Source: Fodinibius saliphilus
Lineage (GTDB): Bacteria > Bacteroidota > Rhodothermia > Balneolales > Balneolaceae
DNA length: 64,000 nucleotides
Direction: 5' to 3'
Assembly: GCF_005869845.1 (NCBI RefSeq)
Contig: NZ_VAWF01000001.1
Location: 1,178,001 to 1,242,000, forward strand
The notes under the pieces are model-generated. The model had not been told where the DNA came from and did no database searches. It saw only the letters and a program-made list of their open reading frames with translations. Position numbers and translations under genes: made by a program. How positions within the stretch are numbered: position 1 is the stretch's first letter; each line of letters starts with the position of its first letter. Positions 55,370 through 63,346 of the stretch are shown in pieces.

Positions 55370-56074
55370 ATGGATTTATCAAACATTCAAGCATTAGTCA
55401 CAGGTGGAAGCTCTGGCATCGGAAAAGCAACAGCAGAAGCCATTACTGAAGCTGGTGGCAATGTTGTTATAGCTGCTCGAAGTAAAGGGCGTTTAGAAGA
55501 AGCAGCCGAAGAGGTTGGGGCCACACCCCTGCAATGCGATGTAGGCGATGAACAGGGAGTGGTCAAGCTTGTTGAAAAGACCATCAAGGCGTTGGATGGC
55601 TACAATGTGCTTATCAACAATGCGGGCTACGGTACCTTTTCGAGGCTTGTTGATCTGTCAGCATCTGATTTTGCCGAACAGCTAAGAACCAACACCATTG
55701 GCGCAATGGTAGTAGCACGCGAATCTGCAAAATATTTTATTGAGCAGGATTATGGCAACATCATCAACGTATCATCAACCGCAGGCAAGAAAGGGTTTGA
55801 AGGGGGCACGGCCTATGTTGCCAGCAAATTTGCCTTGGGCGGTATGACAGAATGCTGGCGATCAGAGCTGCGTCCACATAACATTCGAGTGATGCAGATC
55901 AATCCCAGCGAAGTACAAACTGCTTTTCCCGAAAATGCCGGGCTGGAAGAACGAGACTTTAATGAAAGCAAACTCATTGCGGACGATATTGCTCAGACAA
56001 TCTGCAGTATGCTGTCGCTACCCGATCGCGGCTTTATCCCCGAAACCAGTGTATGGGCAACGAATCCACAGTAA
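55370..56074 (+). CDS. Short-chain dehydrogenase/reductase
   Basis: A classical SDR of 234 residues. Cofactor site VTGGSSGIGKATAEAI at about residues 10-25, NNAGYG, catalytic Ser in INVSSTAG and Tyr-Lys in YVASK. An acidic or basic residue rule for NADH versus NADPH (AARSKGR) favours NADPH. Substrate unknown. It lies 77 bp after the decarboxylase gene and 3 bp before the Rieske gene. Confidence 0.92.
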   Translation: MDLSNIQALVTGGSSGIGKATAEAITEAGGNVVIAARSKGRLEEAAEEVGATPLQCDVGDEQGVVKLVEKTIKALDGYNVLINNAGYGTFSRLVDLSASDFAEQLRTNTIGAMVVARESAKYFIEQDYGNIINVSSTAGKKGFEGGTAYVASKFALGGMTECWRSELRPHNIRVMQINPSEVQTAFPENAGLEERDFNESKLIADDIAQTICSMLSLPDRGFIPETSVWATNPQ

Positions 56075-56077
56075 ATT

Positions 56078-57169
56078 ATGAATACACAAGATCTGCCGGA
56101 TGTTACATCCGAAAACCTCCAGCAAAAGCCTATAGAATCAGCTGAAACAATCCCTTCGAGCTGGTATCATTCTGAAGCAATATTTGAATTCGAAAATGAG
56201 CATATCTTTTCAAACTACTGGCAACTCGGGATTCACCAGTCAGAGCTACCCAAAACCGGTGACATGCACACGCTGGAGGTGGCAGATAATCCCCTGCTGT
56301 TAGTTCGCGACAAAAAAGAGCAGATAAACGCCTTTTATAACGTATGCAAACATCGGGGTGGCCCCGTTGCAGTCAAAAAAGGAACTACCTCGGTATTACA
56401 GTGCCAATATCACGGCTGGACCTATCTTCTTGACGGCTCACTCCGGGGTGTTCCCCATTTTCGAAAAGTAGAGCTCTTCGACAAAAAAGATTTTGGGCTT
56501 GAACCGGTTACACTCGATCAGTGGCAAGGCTTGGTCTTTGTATCGCTAAATGATAAAATTAAGCCGATCTCACATTTTGTAGCCGGAATCGACAAACAGA
56601 TCGCGCCCGTTAACCTTTCCGACTTCCAATTTGTAGAAACCCAATCATATACCATTGACTGCAACTGGAAAGTCTACGTCGATAACTTCTTGGAAGGATA
56701 TCACATCCCCATTGTCCATCCCGAGCTAGCCCAACTACTCGACTATGGGAAATATAAAACAGATACCGAAGAGTGGTATTCTCTGCAACACAGTCCTTTC
56801 AAGGACAAAGATGATGACAATCTCTACCAAGCATCAGATGGACAAGCCTACTACTATTTCATCTTTCCCAATATTATGCTCAATATTCTTCCGGGGCGGC
56901 TACAGACAAATGTTATACAGCCCGTTAGCCCCACAAAAACAGAAGTCATATTCAATTTCTATTACCTCGAAAAGGATAACAAAAAAGTAATCAAAGACGA
57001 TATCGAATACAGTCACAAAATACAGCTTGAAGACATCGAAATATGTGAACTCGTCCAAAAAGGCCTAAAATCCAAAGCTTATGATAAAGGACGGTTTTCC
57101 GTTCAACGAGAGAAGGGCGTTTACCATTTTCAATCATTAATTAAACAAGAGTTTGCATCTGTATTTTAA
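56078..57169 (+). CDS. Rieske non-heme iron oxygenase, alpha subunit
   Basis: 363 residues. The Rieske cluster is bound by CKHRGG and CQYHGW (C-x-H ... C-x2-H). The catalytic iron site is in VDNFLEGYHIPIVHPEL, with Asp and two His. Its length and sequence fit the carnitine/choline-type or aromatic-acid oxygenases in which the reductase is a separate protein; no reductase gene is adjacent. Translation is nearly coupled to the SDR stop, so the two likely act on one compound. Confidence 0.92.
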   Translation: MNTQDLPDVTSENLQQKPIESAETIPSSWYHSEAIFEFENEHIFSNYWQLGIHQSELPKTGDMHTLEVADNPLLLVRDKKEQINAFYNVCKHRGGPVAVKKGTTSVLQCQYHGWTYLLDGSLRGVPHFRKVELFDKKDFGLEPVTLDQWQGLVFVSLNDKIKPISHFVAGIDKQIAPVNLSDFQFVETQSYTIDCNWKVYVDNFLEGYHIPIVHPELAQLLDYGKYKTDTEEWYSLQHSPFKDKDDDNLYQASDGQAYYYFIFPNIMLNILPGRLQTNVIQPVSPTKTEVIFNFYYLEKDNKKVIKDDIEYSHKIQLEDIEICELVQKGLKSKAYDKGRFSVQREKGVYHFQSLIKQEFASVF

Positions 57170-57217
57170 AAACCAATAATGCTCACCAAACAACATTAAA
57201 TATTTTTTATATAGAGA

Positions 57218-57559
57218 TTAACCCTGCTCAGGATAACACTTTTCACACGGGCACATCTCACGTAACGTTTCCCACTGGTACATACCATTATCGTGGCCGT
57301 CACTCCAAAATATCTTGATAGCATGGTTGCCAATCTGCTTAATATCTTTGATCTCAAAATACTGGGTAGGCTCAACAAAAAACAACTCCATCTCAAAAGT
57401 GTTCATATTTCCATGCCCACCCCTGCACATAACACACGGGCAATTTTTTCGCAGCCCAAATAATGCATACTCCGAATGGTGGCCGTCAGACCAGTCTATT
57501 TCTAAAATCTGCTCACTATTAGAAACTTCAATTCCTGTAGGTGTAATATCGCTATCCAT
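57218..57559 (-). CDS. DUF971 protein
   Basis: 113 residues with two short cysteine motifs, CPCVMC and CPCEKC, and the family strand pattern WSDGHHSEYALFGLR and WSDGHDNGMYQWETLR. DUF971 domains are found alone and in proteins that handle iron-sulfur clusters or Mrp, which suits the nearby Rieske gene, but no specific role is known. It is transcribed against the Rieske gene. Confidence 0.85.
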   Translation of the reverse strand: MDSDITPTGIEVSNSEQILEIDWSDGHHSEYALFGLRKNCPCVMCRGGHGNMNTFEMELFFVEPTQYFEIKDIKQIGNHAIKIFWSDGHDNGMYQWETLREMCPCEKCYPEQG

Positions 57560-57604
57560 AATCTTCTTTTATTATATTAAGTGCAAAGGTAAAGCGATAC
57601 CACC

Positions 57605-58345
57605 ATGGAATCCAATGATATTATCAATTTAATGAACGAACTTATACATCTGTTGGCTGTTTTAGGCTTGGGTTTTGTACTTTCTTTTGGGATGGGGTAT
57701 CGTCGTATCTTAAAGTTTCGCCACCTCACTCAGCAACGAGTGGTTGCCGGGCTTGTAACTGCCCTGGCTGTTTTTATCCTCCTTTCTTCCGCACAGTGGC
57801 TACAGATCATCACAGAACAGAGTGTTACCCAAATCACGATGCTCTTCTACTGCCTCATTGGAGGGTTTTTTCTGGGATTTGCCACCAAAATGCTACAGTT
57901 GCGCAAGCAGGCCCAGACTCAACTATATATAAACCGGTCAATTTGGACTCAAACAGCTCCCGCCCTTATAGCCCTTGCCATTATACTATTTGGACTCTCT
58001 CGCTCCGGTATATTATGGTTTAGCCCTTTTACAGGAATCAACCTTACTTCCGGCTTGTCTCTTATTGGCTTTGGGTGCTGCGGGTTAACCGTTCAAATAG
58101 TGCCCGAATTTCGGAAAAAAGGAATTATTATTATAGATCAGTTTGTACCCTGGCCAAAAGTAGTGTCGTACAGCTGGCAATCAGAACAATTACTACAGAT
58201 AGATTATTACATCAAGGGGGATATCTTAACAGATTTTACAACCTATGTACCATTTGAAGATCGCCGAATCATTGAAAAGCTGCTGAAAAAAAAGCTTGAA
58301 GAAAATGAAGAAGAACATAAAAAGACGATAACAAACAAAGCATAA
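57605..58345 (+). CDS. Multi-pass membrane protein of unknown function
   Basis: 246 residues with about five predicted membrane helices (for example LLAVLGLGFVLSFGMGY, VVAGLVTALAVFILLS, ITMLFYCLIGGFFLGFAT) and a basic/acidic C-terminal part after residue 170 that may be a small cytoplasmic PH-like domain (FRKKGIIIIDQFVPWPKVVSY). It resembles DUF5673-type proteins in outline. It converges on the CoA-binding gene with a 5-bp gap. No function can be given. Confidence 0.65.
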   Translation: MESNDIINLMNELIHLLAVLGLGFVLSFGMGYRRILKFRHLTQQRVVAGLVTALAVFILLSSAQWLQIITEQSVTQITMLFYCLIGGFFLGFATKMLQLRKQAQTQLYINRSIWTQTAPALIALAIILFGLSRSGILWFSPFTGINLTSGLSLIGFGCCGLTVQIVPEFRKKGIIIIDQFVPWPKVVSYSWQSEQLLQIDYYIKGDILTDFTTYVPFEDRRIIEKLLKKKLEENEEEHKKTITNKA

Positions 58346-58350
58346 GATGA

Positions 58351-58767
58351 TCAAGCTACTTTTCCATGCTGTACCATTAAGCACTTATTTTCCACATAGT
58401 CTAATCCAGCTTCTTCTGCCAGCGCTTTAGCCTCCGGAGAAGATACTGAAAGCTGCGTCCATATCAGTGGATTTTGTCCCGACTTTTTCGACCAATCAAC
58501 AACTTCTTGAACCATCTGTGCGGTATATTCAGAATCTCGGAATATATCTACCACATCAACTTCCACATCAGCAGCTATCTCTTTAATAGAAGCGTAGCAC
58601 TTTTCCCCCAACACCTCATCATATTTTGGATTTACCGGTATTATGTTAATTCCATTTTCCTTCAGGTAATTGGCAATATGATAACTCGTCCGATATTTAT
58701 TAGCCGAACAGCCAACAACCACTACGGTATCAATATTTTCAAGCTTTTTTTTAAAATCAGGATCCAT
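58351..58767 (-). CDS. CoA-binding-domain protein (YccU-like)
   Basis: 138 residues of a CoA-binding Rossmann fold. The N-terminal VVVVGCSANKYRTSYHIA and VNPKYDEVLGEKCYASI, and the C-terminal VENKCLMVQHGK, are typical of the YccU/DUF CoA_binding_2 proteins. The product is cytosolic and likely binds CoA or an acyl-CoA; its reaction is not known. Confidence 0.88.
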   Translation of the reverse strand: MDPDFKKKLENIDTVVVVGCSANKYRTSYHIANYLKENGINIIPVNPKYDEVLGEKCYASIKEIAADVEVDVVDIFRDSEYTAQMVQEVVDWSKKSGQNPLIWTQLSVSSPEAKALAEEAGLDYVENKCLMVQHGKVA

Positions 58768-58874
58768 AGAAATATTTATTGAATTTTTAATTACTCAAAA
58801 ATAATTAAAATTACGGGATTTGATTGATTTCAATTATCATTGGCATTTAACCCAATAGCATAGAAATAGTGTAA

Positions 58875-59969
58875 ATGGTTTCTACAGCTAAACAGTTCAT
58901 TCGGAGACACAAAAAATATGCTCCTGTGGTATTCTTTATCGGGGGATTTATCTGGGACAGCCTTACCCTCGGACGCATCGATGGCTGGTATAGCAACACC
59001 ATTCTAACAACCTATCTTGTCTGTCTTACCGCCTGTCTGTACATTTTTAACCTGGCCGATGATAATCACTGGCAGGACACATTTATAGAACCCTACCAAG
59101 AATATTCACCATTGGCAATACAGTTCTTCCTCGGAGGTTTAAGCAGTGCCTATGTTATTTTCTTCTTCCAGAGTGTCTCCTTTTCAAAAGCAATGGTATT
59201 TTTTTTAATCTTGGTTGCTCTTTTGCTTTCCAATGAACTGCTCAAACATCGAATCTCAAATAAATACCTGCAGTTTGGAGCTTACTTCTTTGTAAACTTT
59301 ACCTTCTTCACTTTCTTCACACCTGTTTTATTCGGAGTGATGAATACCTTTCTTTTCATCGTTTCCGGTTTTATAAGCCTTATCTCTACGTTATTTTTAA
59401 TTATCTATATTTATAGAATAAGTCCCTCAACCAGAGAAGAAGTATCACGGTGGAAAGTTACTCTTCTCATTTTTTGTATCTATGGTACTATAAACGGTTG
59501 TTATTATTTTAACCTTATCCCCCCTGTTCCCCTCTCTCTTCAAAACGGAATGGTTGCTTACAAAGTAGAGAAAGAAAACAACACATTTCTCGTTTCCTAC
59601 GAACAAACTGCTTTTTATGATATCTTTGAAACCTACGACCGAACCTTTAATTACACTTCCGGCGATTCCGTTTTTGTCTTCACTTCTATCTTTGCTCCGA
59701 CAAATTTAAAGAAGACGGTCCAACACGAATGGCGATTTTATGATCCTAAAAGCAAACAATGGCAAACTACAGACAATATCCGATATAACCTAATAGGAGG
59801 TCGTAAAGCCGGTTTTAGGGGACATACTTATAAAAGTAATATCTGGCCCGGGCGATGGCGCGTAAATGTTACCACCGAAGGGGGAATGGTTCTGGGCCGA
59901 ATTGACTTTAGGATAATAGCAGATTCAACATTTGACAAGAACAAACTGACCAAACGTAAATTCAACTGA
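58875..59969 (+). CDS. DUF2914 membrane protein
   Basis: 364 residues: about six to seven membrane helices (residues 15-225) then an exported DUF2914 domain with VQHEWRFYD, GRKAGFRGHTYKSN and IWPGRWRVNVTTEGG. The domain is beta-rich and possibly binds an envelope ligand. No function known. It precedes the FKBP gene, which is a periplasmic or cytosolic folding factor. Confidence 0.82.
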   Translation: MVSTAKQFIRRHKKYAPVVFFIGGFIWDSLTLGRIDGWYSNTILTTYLVCLTACLYIFNLADDNHWQDTFIEPYQEYSPLAIQFFLGGLSSAYVIFFFQSVSFSKAMVFFLILVALLLSNELLKHRISNKYLQFGAYFFVNFTFFTFFTPVLFGVMNTFLFIVSGFISLISTLFLIIYIYRISPSTREEVSRWKVTLLIFCIYGTINGCYYFNLIPPVPLSLQNGMVAYKVEKENNTFLVSYEQTAFYDIFETYDRTFNYTSGDSVFVFTSIFAPTNLKKTVQHEWRFYDPKSKQWQTTDNIRYNLIGGRKAGFRGHTYKSNIWPGRWRVNVTTEGGMVLGRIDFRIIADSTFDKNKLTKRKFN

Positions 59970-60046
59970 CAATTAGGGTCTAAATTCTCCAGAAAAACCC
60001 TTATATTGACAGAAATTCACGACAATCAGAAACAAACCAAAGTATT

Positions 60047-60484
60047 TTGTCTAAAGTAAAAGACGGTGACACCGTAAAAGTGCACTACACAGGAACATTA
60101 ACGGAAGAAGGAACAGTATTTGATAGTTCCGAAGATCGAGAGCCCTTAGAATTCACGCTGGGAGAAGGTCAATTAATTCCCGGTTTTGAACAGGCTGTCA
60201 TCGGCATGGAAGTTGGCGACGATACAACTGTAGAAATTGAATCAGAAGATGCCTACGGCCAGCGCCGTGAAGATCTGGAACTGGAAGTTGCAAAGTCTGA
60301 TCTTCCTGACAACATCGAACCACAAGTCGGTATGCAGCTACAAATGCAGCAGCAAGAAAACGGCCAAGCTATTCCAGTTCAAATTACTGCCGTTGAAGAT
60401 GAATTTGTTAAGCTTGATGCTAACCACCCGTTAGCTGGTAAAGACTTAACATTTGAAATTGAGCTTGTTGAAAAAGTGGACTAA
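60047..60484 (+). CDS. FKBP-type peptidyl-prolyl isomerase (SlyD-like)
   Basis: 145 residues starting with a TTG codon (SKVKDGDTVKVHYTGTL); no ATG is in a suitable place. The FKBP core has TVFDSSEDREPLEFTLGEG, QLIPGFEQAVIGM, then an insert-in-flap (IF) domain with DAYGQRREDLELEVAKSDLP and LDANHPLAGKDLTFEIEL. It catalyses prolyl isomerisation and acts as a chaperone. The His-rich metal tail of E. coli SlyD is absent. Confidence 0.93.
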   Translation: MSKVKDGDTVKVHYTGTLTEEGTVFDSSEDREPLEFTLGEGQLIPGFEQAVIGMEVGDDTTVEIESEDAYGQRREDLELEVAKSDLPDNIEPQVGMQLQMQQQENGQAIPVQITAVEDEFVKLDANHPLAGKDLTFEIELVEKVD

Positions 60485-60513
60485 TCCCACCCAAGCTTAG
60501 TTATTGATTCTTT

Positions 60514-60548
60514 AAAGCCTGAATTCGATTTATTCGAGTTCAGGCTTT
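60514..60548. terminator. Bidirectional terminator between FKBP and O-methyltransferase genes
   Basis: A 15-bp near-perfect stem, AAAGCCTGAATTCGA with TCGAGTTCAGGCTTT (one T-G pair), and a 5-nt loop. T-rich flanks exist on both strands. Confidence 0.8.
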
Positions 60549-61175
60549 TACTTTTTTCCGTACCACCGTTATCCCATCACGTACGGTTAACATGACCTGC
60601 TCCACCGATTTATCACGGTGTATTTGTTTACTGAGCCTATCAATTGCTTTTGCTTTATCCGTACTTGGCTCCAACACTTCCCCGCCCCATAACACATTAT
60701 CGATAACCATGATCCCACCAAGAGTTAAGCGTGGCTGTATCATTTCATAATAGCTCGGGTAATTAATTTTATCAGCATCCAAAAAAACAAAATCAAACTC
60801 ACCGTCAATGGTAGGAATGGTTTCAAGTGCTTTTCCCATACAAAGCGTAATTTTTGAACCATGCTCACTCTTCTCGAAAAAGGTTCGTGCTATATTTTCA
60901 TACCGCTTGTTATATTCACACGTGAAGAGTTCTCCATCCCGGGGCAGTGCCTCGGCCATGGTTAGAGCAGAGTAACCGGTAAAGGTTCCTAATTCTAATA
61001 CTCGGTGTGCTCCTGAAAGCTTAATCAAAATTGCTAGCAAGCGCCCTACCTGCCTGCCGCTTAACATATCGGTAAACTCTAAGTCCTCCTCCGAAACAGC
61101 AATCAATTCCTTAATAATATCAGAATCTTCTGTGGTATGTGCGAGAGCATATTCTTCTGCAACACGTAAATCCAT
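60540..61175 (-). CDS. Class I O-methyltransferase (catechol/caffeoyl-CoA type)
   Basis: 211 residues. SAM site VLELGTFTGYSALTMAEALP, the metal and substrate segment VFLDADKINYPSYYE and IDNVLWGGEVL define the cation-dependent COMT/CCoAOMT family. It methylates a catechol-like hydroxyl; natural substrate unknown. Its last codons overlap the terminator hairpin. No pathway neighbours on its strand. Confidence 0.92.
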   Translation of the reverse strand: MDLRVAEEYALAHTTEDSDIIKELIAVSEEDLEFTDMLSGRQVGRLLAILIKLSGAHRVLELGTFTGYSALTMAEALPRDGELFTCEYNKRYENIARTFFEKSEHGSKITLCMGKALETIPTIDGEFDFVFLDADKINYPSYYEMIQPRLTLGGIMVIDNVLWGGEVLEPSTDKAKAIDRLSKQIHRDKSVEQVMLTVRDGITVVRKKVKA

Positions 61176-61199
61176 ATAATAAATGCGTTAATTTTATTG

Positions 61200-61433
61200 A
61201 ACTCGGATTATTGCGTAAGGAATTCTGTTGTGATCAAGTCACGGCAGGCAAAGTCGTAAGGCGATTCAACAAAGCCTGGCATATATGAGCCATTTGTATT
61301 TGAACGCCGTGCACAGTTAAATTTCACACCCTTTTGTCAAACACTCAAATTTGAGCTATGAAAAATATTCCATATCTGAAGTAACATCGACTACTTACCG
61401 TATTTTTTATACTTTTTTTGAATAATCCGAGTT
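61200..61433. mobile_element. MITE-like element with 13-bp terminal inverted repeats
   Basis: AACTCGGATTATT at 61200-61212 is repeated in perfect inverted form at 61421-61433 (AATAATCCGAGTT), enclosing a 234-bp segment with no gene. Its base make-up differs from the flanks near the left end (GTGATCAAGTCAC dyad). This suits a non-autonomous element or the shell of a deleted insertion sequence. No clear target-site duplication was found, which keeps confidence moderate. Confidence 0.6.
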
Positions 61434-61499
61434 AAAACTGGCAACTCTAATTAAGCCTAAAGATATTCAGGTCAGAAATGCTCAACAAATATTTTATCT

Positions 61500-62162
61500 G
61501 TGGATTTTATCCCCGCACAAGAGTCTTCGCTTTTTATTAAAGGATTCCGTCTGTATACCTGGCTACTTTTTAAACGACGATTTAAGAAGGTCTGGCTCAA
61601 GCAGGAGTATTCTCCCTGTTCTGAGTGTAAAACGGTCTATTACCTTAATCATCATTCTTGGTGGGATGGTCTGATTCCATTTCTATTAAATGAATTCCGT
61701 TTTCATCAGCAAGCTCGGGCGCTCATGGAAGATAAGCAGATGAGAGAATATCCCTTTTTCCAAAAAATAGGGGCCTTTTCAATCAATAGGGATAATCCCC
61801 GAAACGCCCTCCCTTCTCTTAGGTATGCCGTACAATCTTTTGAACGTGATCAAGCTAGCCTCTTTATATATCCCGAGGGTACCATAACGCCTGCAGGCAG
61901 CTCAATGAACTTTGAGAAAGGCTTAACTTGGTTACACAAACGGCTCAATGAAGTAGACTTTGTTCCCGTAGGCATCTATATGCATACCATACGACATGAT
62001 AAACCAGAGCTTCATTTACAAGTAGGACGACCCGCAAAAATAAATGATAAGACTACCGGAGATGAAAGAACACGCCACTTTGAAAACACATTGGATAGCA
62101 TCTTAGATGAGTTACATACAACTGCCGGATTTGACGATTCGGAATTCGAACGTTTTGTGTAA
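61500..62162 (+). CDS. PlsC/CruD-like acyltransferase
   Basis: 220 residues from a GTG start. The acyltransferase motif is NHHSWWD (H-x4-D) and the second motif is IYPEGT. This is the fold of 1-acyl-glycerol-3-phosphate acyltransferase, but the protein is short and lies beside carotenoid-type genes. In green sulfur bacteria CruD is an acyltransferase that acylates carotenoid glucosides; Salinibacter makes such an acylated glycoside (salinixanthin). So a carotenoid glycoside acyltransferase is likely. It converges on the CrtC-like gene with a 2-bp gap. Confidence 0.8.
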   Translation: MDFIPAQESSLFIKGFRLYTWLLFKRRFKKVWLKQEYSPCSECKTVYYLNHHSWWDGLIPFLLNEFRFHQQARALMEDKQMREYPFFQKIGAFSINRDNPRNALPSLRYAVQSFERDQASLFIYPEGTITPAGSSMNFEKGLTWLHKRLNEVDFVPVGIYMHTIRHDKPELHLQVGRPAKINDKTTGDERTRHFENTLDSILDELHTTAGFDDSEFERFV

Positions 62163-62164
62163 AA

Positions 62165-63247
62165 TTACCAAGTCCATTGATATAATCGCTTAGATTGCTG
62201 TACCCAGTGGGGTTTCTCAGCTTTATATCGTATCCGCATATCGACAAATGGCCAAAAAAAACGGTTAAAAATACGATCGGGATGAATATACTCACATATT
62301 CCCTGCTTCTTTTCCACAATTTCATCTTTAAAACGTAGAAAAGCATCGCTTTGGTACCGTTGGTAAAAGGGGCCATTATCAAGCAATCTGCTATGTTGGA
62401 TATGAATTTCTCCTTGATCCGACCGCAACCCAATTTTCCGGGCAGGCTTTAGTCCAAACAAGGTCCACCCCTTGTCAGTTAATAATACTTCATCAAATGT
62501 TTCTAGCACCATACCGTTATCCCTGCTAATAAGCCAGGCCCGGTGCTGCTCTTCTTCTTGACGATTCATCACATAGTATACCAAAGTAGCATAATCAAAA
62601 TGAATTCGTCCCCAGTACCAATCCACAAACTCATTTCGCATCGGTTCATGCCCAATATTATGATCGTGGTAGCCTCTGCCCTCAAAAGAAATTGGTCGGA
62701 GCTCTTCGCCACTGGGTGTTATCTGCATGTTAGCTTTTATGTGAGCTCGTGGTTGAACTAAATTCCAAAGATGTCCTTTTCCAGTATTAGATGTATTCTG
62801 GAACAGTTGAGACTTCAAACTGGGGCTCTCAAAATGTATAGTTGCATTAAGCTGATCGCCGCAAGCTAATATTTCAGCAAGCCTTAACTCATATACGAGG
62901 GTACTCTCGTGCTCTACCAACTTCATTTGGTGCGAACCTAGCTTCAGGTAAGGTAGATCTTCACTAAAATTACACTCAGCTTCTTCAAACTCTGTGAAAC
63001 TATAATATATTGGCGTACCATTCTCATAGATAGAAATACTGATGGCCGGATGGGCCGAAGGATCTGGCTCTTTACCCTCTTCAATAGCCCGATTATAACG
63101 AGTTGAAAAGGGATTTCCCTCATAAAAAATAATTACAAAACTATATTTCTCATCTTTTGAAAGACCATCAAAATACCACCACTCATAGCCACCCGAAATA
63201 TGAGGAAGGTGCCGTATATCTTCATTGGGATTGGATAATAATCTCAT
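62165..63247 (-). CDS. CrtC-like carotenoid 1,2-hydratase
   Basis: 360 residues. The sequences HISGGYEWWYFDGLSKDEKYSFVIIFYEG and RGYHDHNIGHEPMRNEFVDWYWGR, with many aromatic and His residues, mark the CrtC / hydroxyneurosporene synthase-like family, which adds water across a terminal carotenoid double bond to give a tertiary alcohol. That hydroxyl is the point where a glycosyltransferase could act. It is on the opposite strand to its two neighbours, which suit the same pathway. Confidence 0.8.
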   Translation of the reverse strand: MRLLSNPNEDIRHLPHISGGYEWWYFDGLSKDEKYSFVIIFYEGNPFSTRYNRAIEEGKEPDPSAHPAISISIYENGTPIYYSFTEFEEAECNFSEDLPYLKLGSHQMKLVEHESTLVYELRLAEILACGDQLNATIHFESPSLKSQLFQNTSNTGKGHLWNLVQPRAHIKANMQITPSGEELRPISFEGRGYHDHNIGHEPMRNEFVDWYWGRIHFDYATLVYYVMNRQEEEQHRAWLISRDNGMVLETFDEVLLTDKGWTLFGLKPARKIGLRSDQGEIHIQHSRLLDNGPFYQRYQSDAFLRFKDEIVEKKQGICEYIHPDRIFNRFFWPFVDMRIRYKAEKPHWVQQSKRLYQWTW

Positions 63248-63346
63248 AAGTCGGCAATTAAATCAATTGAAACGATAGCTGCAACTCTTTGAGTTATAGC
63301 CTACTACAAAGTTTGATCTTTTTCTCTACAATCCTACATTTAAGTA

